In this document: one piece after another, positions 7,261 through 15,131 of the stretch | Position numbering within the stretch: position 1 is the stretch's first letter | Layout: every line of letters begins with the position of its first letter | Source: Xanthobacteraceae bacterium | Lineage (GTDB): Bacteria > Pseudomonadota > Alphaproteobacteria > Rhizobiales > Xanthobacteraceae | Assembly (NCBI GenBank): GCA_030037185.1 | Contig: JASHRR010000556.1 | Coordinates: 1 to 16,613 of the forward strand | Direction: 5' to 3' | Length of the DNA stretch: 16,613 bases | Made by a program: the position numbers and the translations under genes | The notes under the pieces: model-generated | Database searches by the model: none | What the model was told of the DNA's origin: nothing | Seen by the model: only the letters and a program-made list of their open reading frames with translations

Positions 7261-7618
7261 GAAGGATGATAGCCGAGACCAGTTGGACTGCTGCGAGAAA
7301 ATTTCGGGCGAGTTTGTCGTAGCGGGTCGCAATAGCTCGAAAGTGCGTAATTTTATCGAAGAAGCGCTCGATGAGGTTACGCTCGCGGTAAAGTGCGAAA
7401 TCGCAATCGCGTTGGTCTTTCGGTTGGATTTGGGGGGAATTACAGCGTGAATTTTCGTTGTCAACCCGCCACGCGATCGACCGATAGCTTGGTCGCCGTT
7501 TTTTTTTAGCGCCGGCGCTGTGTTGATGAGCGCGCACAATGGTGGCGTCGATCATCATGTATTCGTTATCGGCGTCGCTCGCCAACAGTTGGAAAATGCT
7601 CTCACGCCCCGGTCACCC
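7240..7618 (-). mobile_element. IS5-family (IS427-like) insertion sequence relic
   Basis: One end is visible at about 7243 (GGGCCTGTCCTCAGTTG), next to the tetranucleotide CTAG, which suits the short TA-centred targets of this family. The transposase gene reads leftward from there on the minus strand. The opposite end and any target duplication are missing: the homology runs straight into a MASE1 fragment at about 7615. The element is therefore truncated at one side and internally deleted. Confidence 0.75.
7253..7614 (-). pseudogene. Broken IS5-family DDE transposase
   Basis: Recognisable blocks in order: ESIFQLLASDADNEYMMIDATIVRAHQHSAGAKKK (first catalytic Asp region), then in another frame GDQAIGRSRGGLTTKIHAV, then IPPKSNRK, and back in the first frame LYRERNLIERFFDKITHFRAIATRYDKLARNFLAA with the catalytic Glu, to the C-terminus IILLN. 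In intact relatives about 65-70 residues, including the second catalytic Asp, lie between TTKIHA and VIPPKSNRK; here they are deleted. The first frame change occurs at a nine-A run (7499-7507, T on plus). The second, after NRK, is a plain decay frameshift. The gene is dead. Confidence 0.85.
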
Positions 7619-7814
7619 ATCAGATTGGGCAATGATGGTTGCAACAATCACGCCGCTCGCGACCAGCAATCGCGCAGCGCGTCCAAGCACGACCAGGACG
7701 CCCGAGGACACGCCCGCGGCAGGCCAGAACACGGCAACGCCGTCGGCTTGGCGAGAGCGCAAGGCTCAGCCGCGCCCCAAGGAAATAGGCCAAGCCGACC
7801 GCACTGGTGAGCCC
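7614..7814 (-). pseudogene. Fragment of a MASE1-type membrane sensor domain
   Basis: On the minus strand, VGLAYFLGARLSLALLAKP is followed, after a one-base frame change, by ADGVAVFWPAAGVSSGVLVVLG and then LLVASGVIVATIIA. In a further frame NLMGDRGV follows. Together these reproduce the first part of MASE1, a multi-helix membrane sensor domain found at the N-terminus of bacterial histidine kinases and diguanylate cyclases (typical pieces: AYFL, KPDGVAVFWPAAG, ANLLGDR). A stop (7815-7817) precedes the fragment and the IS relic follows it. Start, remaining helices and output domain are missing. I see this as the stub of a sensor gene interrupted by the insertion element. Confidence 0.65.
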
Positions 7815-7994
7815 CTAACGCCCCAATCTGAGACAACGTTCGGATATGCGCGAGTTCTGGGTGAACTCACTGAATTGGATTATGCGGCATATCCGCCACC
7901 CCAAATTGATAATCTGGCAAAAACGCGTGGCAATCCGACGCGGGTGACCCTACGGTGCTGAAGCTGCCATGGTTGCTTGAAGCTGATAATCCCC

Positions 7995-8228
7995 TCAACC
8001 CGAAACTGCGGATGACATGTGGGCAACGATAATCCAGCTTAGCCCCGCAGTTCGCAAGCGAACGGGGTCAAGCTCACCGCTGCGCGCCGCTGCAATAATT
8101 CGCTGGGCCACGATTTTGCGCACCATTGGAAGCCGGCCGACGTTGCAGGCGGCCTCAAAAGCTTGGCCCATGGTCGCCGTTGCCTCAGGCACAAACACGC
8201 CTTGTTCTAGGGAGGGATCGATTGGCAT
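7995..8228 (-). CDS. Small hypothetical protein, 77 aa (rhizobial type)
   Basis: The sequence opens MPIDPSLEQGVFVPEATATM and continues with a helix GQAFEAACNVGR, then VRKIVAQRIIAAARSGELDP and VRLRTAGL. This resembles, from memory, a small helical protein family frequent in Bradyrhizobium with 'PE...AM..AF..AC', 'IA..II..A..GE.DP..LR..AL' spacing. The last dozen residues (IIVAHMSSAVSG) do not look like that family, so the 3' end may be altered. The upstream GGGCTGGGC is a weak ribosome binding site. It lies 88 bases downstream of the NepR-like gene on the same strand and could share its transcript. Function unknown. Confidence 0.5.
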   Translation of the reverse strand: MPIDPSLEQGVFVPEATATMGQAFEAACNVGRLPMVRKIVAQRIIAAARSGELDPVRLRTAGLSWIIVAHMSSAVSG

Positions 8229-8316
8229 AGCCCAGCCCCGAAAAACCCCACCGCTGCTACTTTAAGATGAGTAAGATGGGGGGCCAAGTATAATTCCGGA
8301 CATATCCACAGGAACG

Positions 8317-8511
8317 CTATGTGCTGTCGCGGTCCTTTTGATCGAGCTGCCTTAGTTGCTGATCAAGCTTCGATAGCAACTCGGCGATCCGCTCGGGGAT
8401 TTCCTCGCCTAATACGTCAGAGTAGAGCGTTCGTAGCGCTGCGCCTGTGCCCCTACGCACCGCGCTCAGATCGGCCTGCGATAGGGCGCGTTTCATGCCG
8501 ACCAAAGCCAT
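8317..8511 (-). CDS. nepR: NepR-like anti-sigma factor
   Basis: This is a 64-residue protein. The core GAALRTLYSDVLGEEIPERIAELLSKLDQ (about 23-51) matches the two-helix NepR signature (LRxxYxxVxxxxxPxRxxxLLxKLD). NepR sequesters the extracytoplasmic sigma factor EcfG; on stress, phosphorylated PhyR binds NepR and releases the sigma factor. Flanking residues are charged and disordered-looking, as in the family. Start is uncertain: ATG at 8511 is taken, with ATG at 8496 (MKRALSQ) as alternative; neither has a good ribosome binding site. Usual partners phyR and ecfG are not adjacent, but an HWE kinase lies about 0.8 kb away, divergently. This may be a secondary NepR paralogue. Confidence 0.65.
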   Translation of the reverse strand: MALVGMKRALSQADLSAVRRGTGAALRTLYSDVLGEEIPERIAELLSKLDQQLRQLDQKDRDST

Positions 8512-9281
8512 CTCGTTCGCCGGGTTCCTGACCTTCTTTAGAATCAAACAACATCGCCCACTCCCCCAATGCGGCATGGGCGGAAGGAAAGCTGATGTCA
8601 ACCCGACACGCCGTTGATCAGCGCCAAACGGAAGTTCGATGCCGCTGTTATCCCCACTATCTTCCGCAAGCGGCGGTATGATGTCTATTTGTTGGCTTGG
8701 CTGGGCAAGTCTCAGCAGGCGGAATCGATCTCACCAAGCCGCGCCTGTTTGGCAGCTGCTTTGTCGATGGTCCAGCGAGTCTAGAGGACAGTTGCAGAGT
8801 CTTGCAGTGGAAGAACGCGCCGATATCTTGGACCGAGGGCAACATTGCGGCTGTTGAGCGCGCGGTGATATGCGTCCCCGCGCTCGTCAGGCTTCCATTC
8901 TCCACCGTAAAAGCGCAAAGACACATTCCGATTGAAGCCCTGGTGCTGATCAAGATACGAACATCTACGAGCATTCATTGAGGAACACCCGTTCTGCTAG
9001 CCGCATTTCTACAGCATGGTCGCCCCGCGCGATCCTCGGCGGCAAACGACTCGATGGCGGTGCGTCCATGAGAAGCGAGCAGCAGAAGGAACAAACGCCG
9101 TGCACAGGCGCCACTCGCGAGCATTCGTGCGGCGTCCCAGCCATCCCTCCTGTTCCGGCTCAAGGAAAAATTTTTTGCGCGGATATAGCCCCATTTGCGC
9201 AGCTGCTTATGTTGAAAATGTCGCCGGACAGGTTCGACCATTCGTCCGGGAGCGCCTGTCCGGCTTGGCTTTGGAGCCCTC
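8512..9281. other. Divergent intergenic region between the NepR-like gene and the HWE kinase
   Basis: These 770 bases hold no gene I can support. Frames on both strands are short, Arg/Ser-rich and lack ribosome binding sites; the best, a 65-codon minus-strand frame at 8781-8978, shows no family features. The region must contain the promoters of both flanking divergent genes if they are expressed. I could not place a convincing EcfG-type promoter (GGAAC N16-17 CGTT). Confidence 0.4.
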
Positions 9282-12200
9282 ATGAAGCTCTCTGCCTTGG
9301 TCCGCGGCATCAACAGACTACAGGCGAGTCGAGCTGCCGGCTTTGTCGCCGCGACAATTTGCACCGCGGCGCTGATCGGCTGGTGGAGCGGGCTACCGAC
9401 GCTGTCGCCGAGCTGGGGCTCGGGCTTCGCCACCACGAAACCTACGACCGCCTTGTGCGTCGCTGCCCTCGGCCTCGCGCTCGTGCACCCTGGCAAGAAC
9501 TCGCGTTTGGCGTTCGCGGTTGGTTTGACGGTGGTTGCTATCGCTGCAGTCGATCTGCTCGATCAATTCGGCATCGATCTCGGGATCAACCACTTGAACG
9601 GCTGGCTGGTGCCGCGCGCTGCGGTGCCGGGACCTGAGACCTCCTTTCGTATGATAAACGGGGTGCCGGTAGCGCTCGCGCTCGCAGGCGGGTCGCTCGC
9701 GCTCAGCCGCTTCGAAAGGTATCACTTCGCCACGACCGCCCTCGGCGTTCTTGTTGGCGTCATGCAAGTGTTTGCTCTGCTCGCCTACCCCAGCGACGGC
9801 CACAGGTTCTATAGCTCGGTCTGGATGCCCACACCGTTGACCGCGGTTGGCCTGCTATGTGTCGCCATCGCGATCGTTTTGCGAATCGGAGCGACACCCG
9901 CACTCCGCAAGCCGCGACCGTTGTGGCATCTGCTGATTATGCTCGGATGCGCGATTATTGCGCCGCTCCTCCTGTTCGGCCTGTACACGGGAATTCGCAT
10001 CACTGACGCGCAACTCCGCCAGGTTCGGCATGAACTGATGAGTCAGGCCCGTATTTTGTCGGCGGGAGTTGACCGTGAGATCGTCAGCGAGATCGCGAGA
10101 CTGCAGGCATTGGCCGCTTCGCCGTCGCTCCACCAAGGTGACTTTACCGAGTTCCAGCGTCAGGCCGAAGTCTCGCTAGCGTTGCAGCAACGCGGCAATA
10201 TCGTGCTCATCGATCGCAACATGCACCAACTCGTCAATACCTTTGTGCGCGTCGGCGAGCCTTTGCCTAAGGCGGTTGTTCCTAAAGTTGTACAGACGAC
10301 CTTCGAAACAGGAAAGCCGCAAGTGACCGGCCTGTTCATTGCCCCCAACGTCAACCAGTTTCTGTACGGCATCACTGTGCCGGTAGAGATCCACGGCGAG
10401 AGCCGCTACGTCCTCGGGAGGTCGCAAGATCAGCGGGCGATAGCGCGCCTGGTCGCAGCAAATGAACTGGTGCCAGGCCGGCTGGCGGTGGTCGCAGACG
10501 CCGCGCACCACATCATCGCGCGGTCCGAACAGGAGGATGCATTCATCGGGAAGGAGCTGCCGCCGGCGCAGTGGCATCGCGCAGGTCCCGGCGGCGTATT
10601 CGAGTTTACCGACCCCGAAGGGCAATCGTCGCTGGAGGCATCGACGACGTCGGAATTGACCGGTTGGGAAACCGCCGTGTGGGCCCCCACAGCCCTGCTC
10701 GAGGCTCCGGTTCGGGAGCTGTGGTGGACTATCGGCTCAACGGCGCTGACGGCATCTGCGTTGGTGGTTACCTTGGCCTCATGGCTGGGCCGGCTTATCG
10801 CTCACTCAGTCGGTCACGCGGCACGCGCTGCGACCACTTGGGGAAAGGGCGGTCCGTTGCCATCGGGCGCCACTCCGGTTGCCGAGATCGACACCCTCAT
10901 GGCGCAGCTTCGAGGGGCTGCCGCCAGGCGACAGGCAACAGAGGATTTACTGCGCGAGAGCGAACGCCAACTGCGTCTTGTTACCGACAACGTCCCAGTC
11001 GGGATCGTGCATTGCGACGCTGAACTCCGCTACAAGTTCATCAACAAGTATCATGCCGAGCAGCTCGCGGACTTGCTCGGCTTTATACCGAAAAAAGTAA
11101 TCGGGAAACGAGCTCCGGAGGTGATCGGCGATAGACTCTTCCCGATCATCGAGTCATATGCTCGCGCCTGCCTCGCCGGCAAGGCGATCGAGTTCGACCT
11201 CGAGGTGCCTTCGCGAACTGGGGAGCCGCGATTCACCCATTGCCGCTTTGAGCCGGAATGGAGGGACGGCAAAGTGGTCGGGCTGGTTTCCGCGGGTACC
11301 GACATTACTAGTCTCAAGCGTGCGGAGGCCGCTCTCCGCGAGAGTGAAGCGACATTCCGTGCCATGTTCGAGGTCAGCAGTGTAGGCAAGATCGAAGTAG
11401 ACCCAGAAAGCGGTCGCTTCCTCCGCGCCAACGCCGCAATGTGCAATTTCGTAGGCTACACTGAGGAGGAATTGCTTGCGCGGACGGTCTTCGACATCAC
11501 ACATCCGGATGACCGCGACCACGCCTACGAGCTGCTTCGACGAATGATCGCCGGAGAGTCAGCCGTTTCCGATCTGGAGAAGCGCTGCATCCGCAAAGAC
11601 GGACACATAGTATGGGTGCGCGTGACGGCCAACGTCGTTCGCGATGGGTCAGGCCGGCCGTTGCGCAACATAGCCGTGATCCTTGATATAACAGAACACA
11701 AGGAGCGCGAAGAAAAGGTGCACCTCCTGATGCGCGAGGTCAATCATCGCGCCAAGAACATGCTCAGCGTGGTCGATGCGATCGCTCACCAGACTGCGAT
11801 CAGAAACCAGGAGAATTTCATCGACCGCTTCTCCGAGCGCATTCAGGCGCTTTCGGCGAATCAGGACCTTTTGGTTCGAAACGAATGGAATGGGGTCGGG
11901 ATCGAGGACCTGGTTCGTGCCCAGCTTGCGCACTTCGCCGACCTCATTGGTTCTCGTATAGGTGTCCGTGGTCCCAAGCTGCGCTTTACGGCGGCATCCG
12001 CGCAAGCCATCGGTCTCGCGCTCCACGAACTTGCCACCAACGCCGGAAAATACGGCGCGCTCTTCGCCGATAAAGGTCGTGTCGATGTCTCCTGGGGCAT
12101 CGTCGGTGACACCTTTACCATCAGCTGGACCGAGCGCGAGGGGCCGCCCCTCTCTGCGCCGAAGCGGCGTGGGTTCGGCACCATCGTCATGGAAACGATG

Positions 12201-12308
12201 GCGGAGCGCAGCGTCGATGGTAAGGTCGACCTTGAGTACGCGCCCTCGGGCCTGACCTGGCGCTTGACCTGCCCGGCAGCGAATGCGCTGGAGCCCCTGC
12301 GAACATGA
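9282..12308 (+). CDS. HWE-family membrane sensor histidine kinase with two PAS domains
   Basis: A 1008-residue sensor kinase. Seven hydrophobic helices fill residues 18-237 (the seventh at about 215-237). An extracytoplasmic sensor of about 240 residues follows (RILSAGVDREIVSEIARLQA at its start, cache-like), then an eighth helix at 481-507. PAS domain 1 spans about 560-685 (LVTDNVPVGIVHCD), and PAS domain 2 about 688-810 (FRAMFEVSSVGKIEVD, HPDDR). The kinase core has phospho-acceptor His822 in REVNHRAKNML, His915 and Asn920 in LHELATNAGKYGAL, and Trp949-Thr-Glu951. Together these are the H, N and WxE marks of HWE kinases; GFGTIVM is the G box. Every catalytic mark is intact. GGAG sits before the ATG at 9282. 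HWE kinases often feed PhyR in the general stress response, but no response regulator is adjacent. Confidence 0.93.
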   Translation: MKLSALVRGINRLQASRAAGFVAATICTAALIGWWSGLPTLSPSWGSGFATTKPTTALCVAALGLALVHPGKNSRLAFAVGLTVVAIAAVDLLDQFGIDLGINHLNGWLVPRAAVPGPETSFRMINGVPVALALAGGSLALSRFERYHFATTALGVLVGVMQVFALLAYPSDGHRFYSSVWMPTPLTAVGLLCVAIAIVLRIGATPALRKPRPLWHLLIMLGCAIIAPLLLFGLYTGIRITDAQLRQVRHELMSQARILSAGVDREIVSEIARLQALAASPSLHQGDFTEFQRQAEVSLALQQRGNIVLIDRNMHQLVNTFVRVGEPLPKAVVPKVVQTTFETGKPQVTGLFIAPNVNQFLYGITVPVEIHGESRYVLGRSQDQRAIARLVAANELVPGRLAVVADAAHHIIARSEQEDAFIGKELPPAQWHRAGPGGVFEFTDPEGQSSLEASTTSELTGWETAVWAPTALLEAPVRELWWTIGSTALTASALVVTLASWLGRLIAHSVGHAARAATTWGKGGPLPSGATPVAEIDTLMAQLRGAAARRQATEDLLRESERQLRLVTDNVPVGIVHCDAELRYKFINKYHAEQLADLLGFIPKKVIGKRAPEVIGDRLFPIIESYARACLAGKAIEFDLEVPSRTGEPRFTHCRFEPEWRDGKVVGLVSAGTDITSLKRAEAALRESEATFRAMFEVSSVGKIEVDPESGRFLRANAAMCNFVGYTEEELLARTVFDITHPDDRDHAYELLRRMIAGESAVSDLEKRCIRKDGHIVWVRVTANVVRDGSGRPLRNIAVILDITEHKEREEKVHLLMREVNHRAKNMLSVVDAIAHQTAIRNQENFIDRFSERIQALSANQDLLVRNEWNGVGIEDLVRAQLAHFADLIGSRIGVRGPKLRFTAASAQAIGLALHELATNAGKYGALFADKGRVDVSWGIVGDTFTISWTEREGPPLSAPKRRGFGTIVMETMAERSVDGKVDLEYAPSGLTWRLTCPAANALEPLRT

Positions 12309-12420
12309 GCAAGCTGTCCCGCTCTGGCCGGCGAGAATACTCTTCCGGTGACTGGCCCGACAGTGCCAAGCAGCTAACGTTCGTACAGATCGGAGCAGGG
12401 CAGGTAGATAGCCGGACACG

Positions 12421-12458
12421 CCCCTGAGCGCGCGGCGTTTACCCGGCGCGCTCGGGGG
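12421..12458 (+). terminator. Possible terminator hairpin after the HWE kinase
   Basis: CCCCTGAGCGCGC pairs with GCGCGCTCGGGG across a 12-base loop, with one bulged T, about 110 bases downstream of the kinase stop. No T-run follows, so it may act with Rho or merely be a stable GC hairpin. Confidence 0.4.
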
Positions 12459-12599
12459 ATGTATACCACGTCTGCGGTTACACCGAGACCTGCCGGGGCA
12501 AAGTCTGCCCGCCATCCCAGGCCTCGACCCTCCGACCGACCCGCGATGGGCGATCACTTTGCTGGAGTTTGGCAGAGCAACCACTGTCCCCCACGGGTA

Positions 12600-12790
12600 G
12601 TGCTGGGCAATTGACCGTCCCCGTGCTCGTGGTCGTCTGCCGGTGGTTGCCGCTCCCTCGCACATGGGCGGCAATCCGCTTCCCTATGACGAAGATCTCC
12701 ACGGTGCGGCCAGTGAACCGCACCTCGACCTCGCTGCGAGCGTAGTTGTGGGGAACGCTGGGTAGTCGATGCCGACGCGCTGCCGGCGCC
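12600..12790 (-). pseudogene. Relic of an IS21-type transposase (IstA C-terminal region)
   Basis: The minus strand reads LPSVPHNYARSEVEVRF, TGRTVEIFVIGKRIAAHVR and GSGNHRQTT, which corresponds to the 'VEVRxTxRTVEIFHxGxRVAxHxR' block near the C-terminus of IS21-family IstA. After HRQTT the match continues in another frame as EHGDGQLPSTTR and then fades. There is no integrase catalytic core, no IstB and no inverted repeat, so only a fragment of about 190 bases is left. Confidence 0.6.
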
Positions 12791-12875
12791 GCTCTGCGCA
12801 CACGTACCGCTCATCAGCAAAGGCTTGAGCGCTGGCCGATTAAGCTCCTCCAGGAGCTGTCGGTGCGTTTCCATT

Positions 12876-13450
12876 GTCCGTATGCTGATCCTGTGCGGCC
12901 AACGCCGCCATGAAGTCGCGGGCTTGACCTGGGGCGAGCTTTCCGCCGATTTGACAACGTGGGCCATACCGCCCGAGCGCCCTAAAAATCACGTCAAGCA
13001 CATTGTGCCGATAAGCGAACCGGTGCGCACTGTCATTCGCGCGACACTGCCCAAGGACGAGAAAGAAGCACTCCGCATCGTGATGCAAACGGCGCGCTAC
13101 CCATGCGCTCGTGTTTTCCCGGGAACCGCGGGCATGATATTTTCAGAGTGGTCGAAGTCGAAGACCGCACTCGACAAGGCCATCACAGGGGCACAAACCG
13201 AGGCCGCGGCCAAGATCGGCGTTACGGCTGCGCCTCTTGTGCCTTTAGCCGTCCATGACTTGCGCCGTTCCGCCGCCAGCGGCCCGCAACGCCTTGGCAC
13301 GCGCCTTGAGGTGACAGAAGCGATTTCTGAATCACGTTTCCGGCAGCCGCGGCGGCATTGCTGGCATCTATCAAATATGCTTTGCGCCAGAGAAACCGCG
13401 CGGCGCTTGATGCGTCGGCACCGAGCAACGGCCTGGAGAACGTGCTGATG
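12876..13450 (+). pseudogene. Truncated and frameshifted tyrosine-recombinase integrase
   Basis: This is the catalytic domain of a phage/ICE-type integrase without its N-terminal arm-binding and core-binding domains. Visible are LILCGQRRHEVAGLTWGEL (first catalytic Arg), the segment WAIPPERPKNHVKHIVPIS, AVHDLRRSAAS (HxxR), and QRLGTRLEVTEAI. After a one-base frame change come NHVSGSRGGIAGIYQ (second His box, then the nucleophile Tyr codon at about 13369). After another frame change the tail reads YALRQRNRAALDA. Two frameshifts and loss of the 5' half make it inactive. It abuts the IS21 relic on the 5' side. No tRNA attachment site is visible nearby. Confidence 0.85.
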
Positions 13451-13630
13451 TTTGCTCGGGCAGCAATACTGCAAAAAAGCGCGGCGTCTACGGGATCGAC
13501 AAACACGTTGAAGGCGCCGTGTTCGGATGACGGCTCACTAAGGCAACGCGATGTTGAGCGCGTGGACAACGAGGCGACCCGACATCATCGGATTGCGTTC
13601 TGAAGCGCGCCGAGTCGGGATCGCATTACG

Positions 13631-14473
13631 TTACTTGCTGGCCTTCTTGAAATAGCGGAGATCGGGCGGGGCCTGGTTCTTGCGGGCCGGCATCAGATAG
13701 CCGTCGCCGCTGACGAAGTAATTCTGGTCGCCGATGACCACATGGTGGTTGTTCTCATTACAGCTTGCTTCGAACCATAACACCTTGCGAATACGCCGGT
13801 AATGCTTGTCCACCGTCCAAGGCCGCGTGAAGGCGTGATCGATGATGGTGATCTCGTTATGCATCACGTTATCGTCGTTCTTGTCGAGAAAAATCTTTTC
13901 CCGGACGACAGTCTGGTTGTCGTCATGCAGCGCAATGCCAGTGGACTCGACAGTGCGCGGGCCCTTGAAGTTGCGGGTCTCGACCTCGAGCGTGTCGAAG
14001 TGGCCGTCGCCGTCAGTGTCGAGCCATCGGCCAATTGAATAGCCCATGAAGCTTGGTTCTTCGTCCGTGGGAAACTCGCGCCCATCGGTATAGATACGGC
14101 GTGGCATGAAGATTTCGAAATTGATGTAGGTGATGCTCGGCAGGATGACAAACTCGGTCGGAAACGTGAAGCTCATCACCCGCGGCATGCCGTTTGGAAT
14201 GCATCTGTAGAGATTGTCGAGCCCTTGCCCGCCCTCCTTCTGGTCGGCGAGGCTTGCCTCCAATCGTGCTTGATATTCCGGCGTTAGCGGCGCGTGCTCG
14301 CCAAGCCCGCGGGGCTTGCCTTGATCCCATTCCGTGCCAATACCGCGCGGGCGCACCCACTGCCCCGACCAGTCGGGGTATTTGGTTTCATCGAAGGCGG
14401 CCGCGTTCGAAACCATCATCGCCAACGCCGCGGCGGTGGCAAATACGCGGATAGCATTTCGGTTGGATTGCAT
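13631..14473 (-). CDS. Exported protein of unknown function, 'PDWSGQW' family (paralogue A)
   Basis: This is a 280-residue exported protein. It has a Sec-type signal (MQSNRNAIRVFATAAALAMM...AAAF, about 1-26), then PDWSGQWVRP, and a central part with FPTEFVILPSITYINFEIF, RRIYTDGREFP, GYSIGRWLDTDGDGHFDTLEVET and VVREKIFL. The C-terminal part IIDHAFTRPWTVDKHY...ASCNENNHH...YFKKASK aligns with the same region of the plus-strand protein at 15132, including a Cys-x-Glu-Asn motif. It is therefore a paralogue of that gene, transcribed away from it. I chose the ATG at 14473 because of the AAGGAG five to ten bases upstream and the signal peptide. No enzyme motif is recognised. The family occurs widely in proteobacteria, in my recollection often near DUF6152 genes. 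Confidence 0.82.
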   Translation of the reverse strand: MQSNRNAIRVFATAAALAMMVSNAAAFDETKYPDWSGQWVRPRGIGTEWDQGKPRGLGEHAPLTPEYQARLEASLADQKEGGQGLDNLYRCIPNGMPRVMSFTFPTEFVILPSITYINFEIFMPRRIYTDGREFPTDEEPSFMGYSIGRWLDTDGDGHFDTLEVETRNFKGPRTVESTGIALHDDNQTVVREKIFLDKNDDNVMHNEITIIDHAFTRPWTVDKHYRRIRKVLWFEASCNENNHHVVIGDQNYFVSGDGYLMPARKNQAPPDLRYFKKASK

Positions 14474-14543
14474 GTCGCTCTCCTTCATGGGCCTGCGGGT
14501 GGCGTGAGCCGCATTATATCGCTTTCCGACCCTTCCCCGGCTC

Positions 14544-14717
14544 ATGGTTGATGATGAAGGCGTTTTAACGACGCCCTATTCGGCGACCGTGACTTATCTA
14601 CGCGGGTCTGATCGGCACGGATCACAAGAGTAGACGGAATTGGTCTGCGCCGAAAATCCCCATGACTATTCCGGAAAGTACACCGCGCTCCTACATGCAG
14701 ACACGCCAGATTTTTGA
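14544..14717 (+). pseudogene. 3' stub of a third 'PDxSGxW'-family paralogue
   Basis: From the ATG at 14544 the plus strand reads MVDDEGVLTTPYSATVTYLRG, then an in-frame TAG at 14631-14633, then TELVCAENPHDYSGKY, and ends DTPDF followed by TGA (14715-14717). The intact gene downstream ends VEDEGVFTTPWSATITYGRP, YVCAENPSYSGRK and DKPDF-stop. The match covers the last roughly 55 codons right to the stop. It is a decayed copy whose 5' part is gone; the stub begins next to the 5' region of the minus-strand paralogue. Confidence 0.85.
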
Positions 14718-15131
14718 CTGGCGACACCAACGCATCGGATCAAGGCGCAACATAAGCGAAAATCCGAGTTGTAGTCCCCCCTCAGGACCATGTTCCGCCA
14801 CTCCAATCAAAAAATCTCCCCCTACCCGACGGTTATCGACCCCGAGGCGCCCCCGATCCGGCCGCAGCGTCACGTCCCCAACTTGATTGCCACGATCCGT
14901 CGCGAGCTGGCCGCCGATGCAAACAGACTTCACAGATGCCCGCACTGTGTGCGCCGCATTCGCAGCAGCCAAAGATGGAATTTATGATACAGTAGTACTA
15001 GCCGCCCCACTTTATGCAACGCGCAAGTCGGCAGAATTGGGCCAGCTGCAAACATCGCGCGCCTCTTCACGCGCACCGACCAACGGCTGTAGCATTATCC
15101 GAGAGATGTGAACCATGAAAGGGAGGTAGCC
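14718..15131. other. Intergenic stretch upstream of paralogue B
   Basis: About 410 bases lie between the stub and the next gene. No supported gene was found. The 11-mer GAAAATCCGAG at about 14758 recurs in the coding region of paralogue B near 16047 and may be one more scrap of the same family, but is too short to claim. The 8-base palindrome TAGTACTA at 14993-15000 also occurs next to the IS5 end at 7235. The promoter of paralogue B must lie here but I could not assign boxes. Confidence 0.35.

Noticed and set aside
8781..8978. 65-codon minus-strand frame in the NepR-kinase intergenic region.
   Set aside because: No ribosome binding site and no recognisable motif; not supportable.
11649..12674. 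341-codon minus-strand frame across the HWE kinase 3' end.
   Set aside because: Shadow of the kinase catalytic domain; the composition is not protein-like.
14755..14775. GAAAATCCGAG matching the C-terminal coding region of the gene at 15132, suggesting one more family relic.
   Set aside because: Only an 11-base identity, with no extended alignment on either side; could be chance.
14993..15001. TAGTACTAG shared with the site beside the IS5 end at 7235-7243.
   Set aside because: A nine-base palindromic match is too short to be taken as a duplicated target or repeat; no element lies next to it here.
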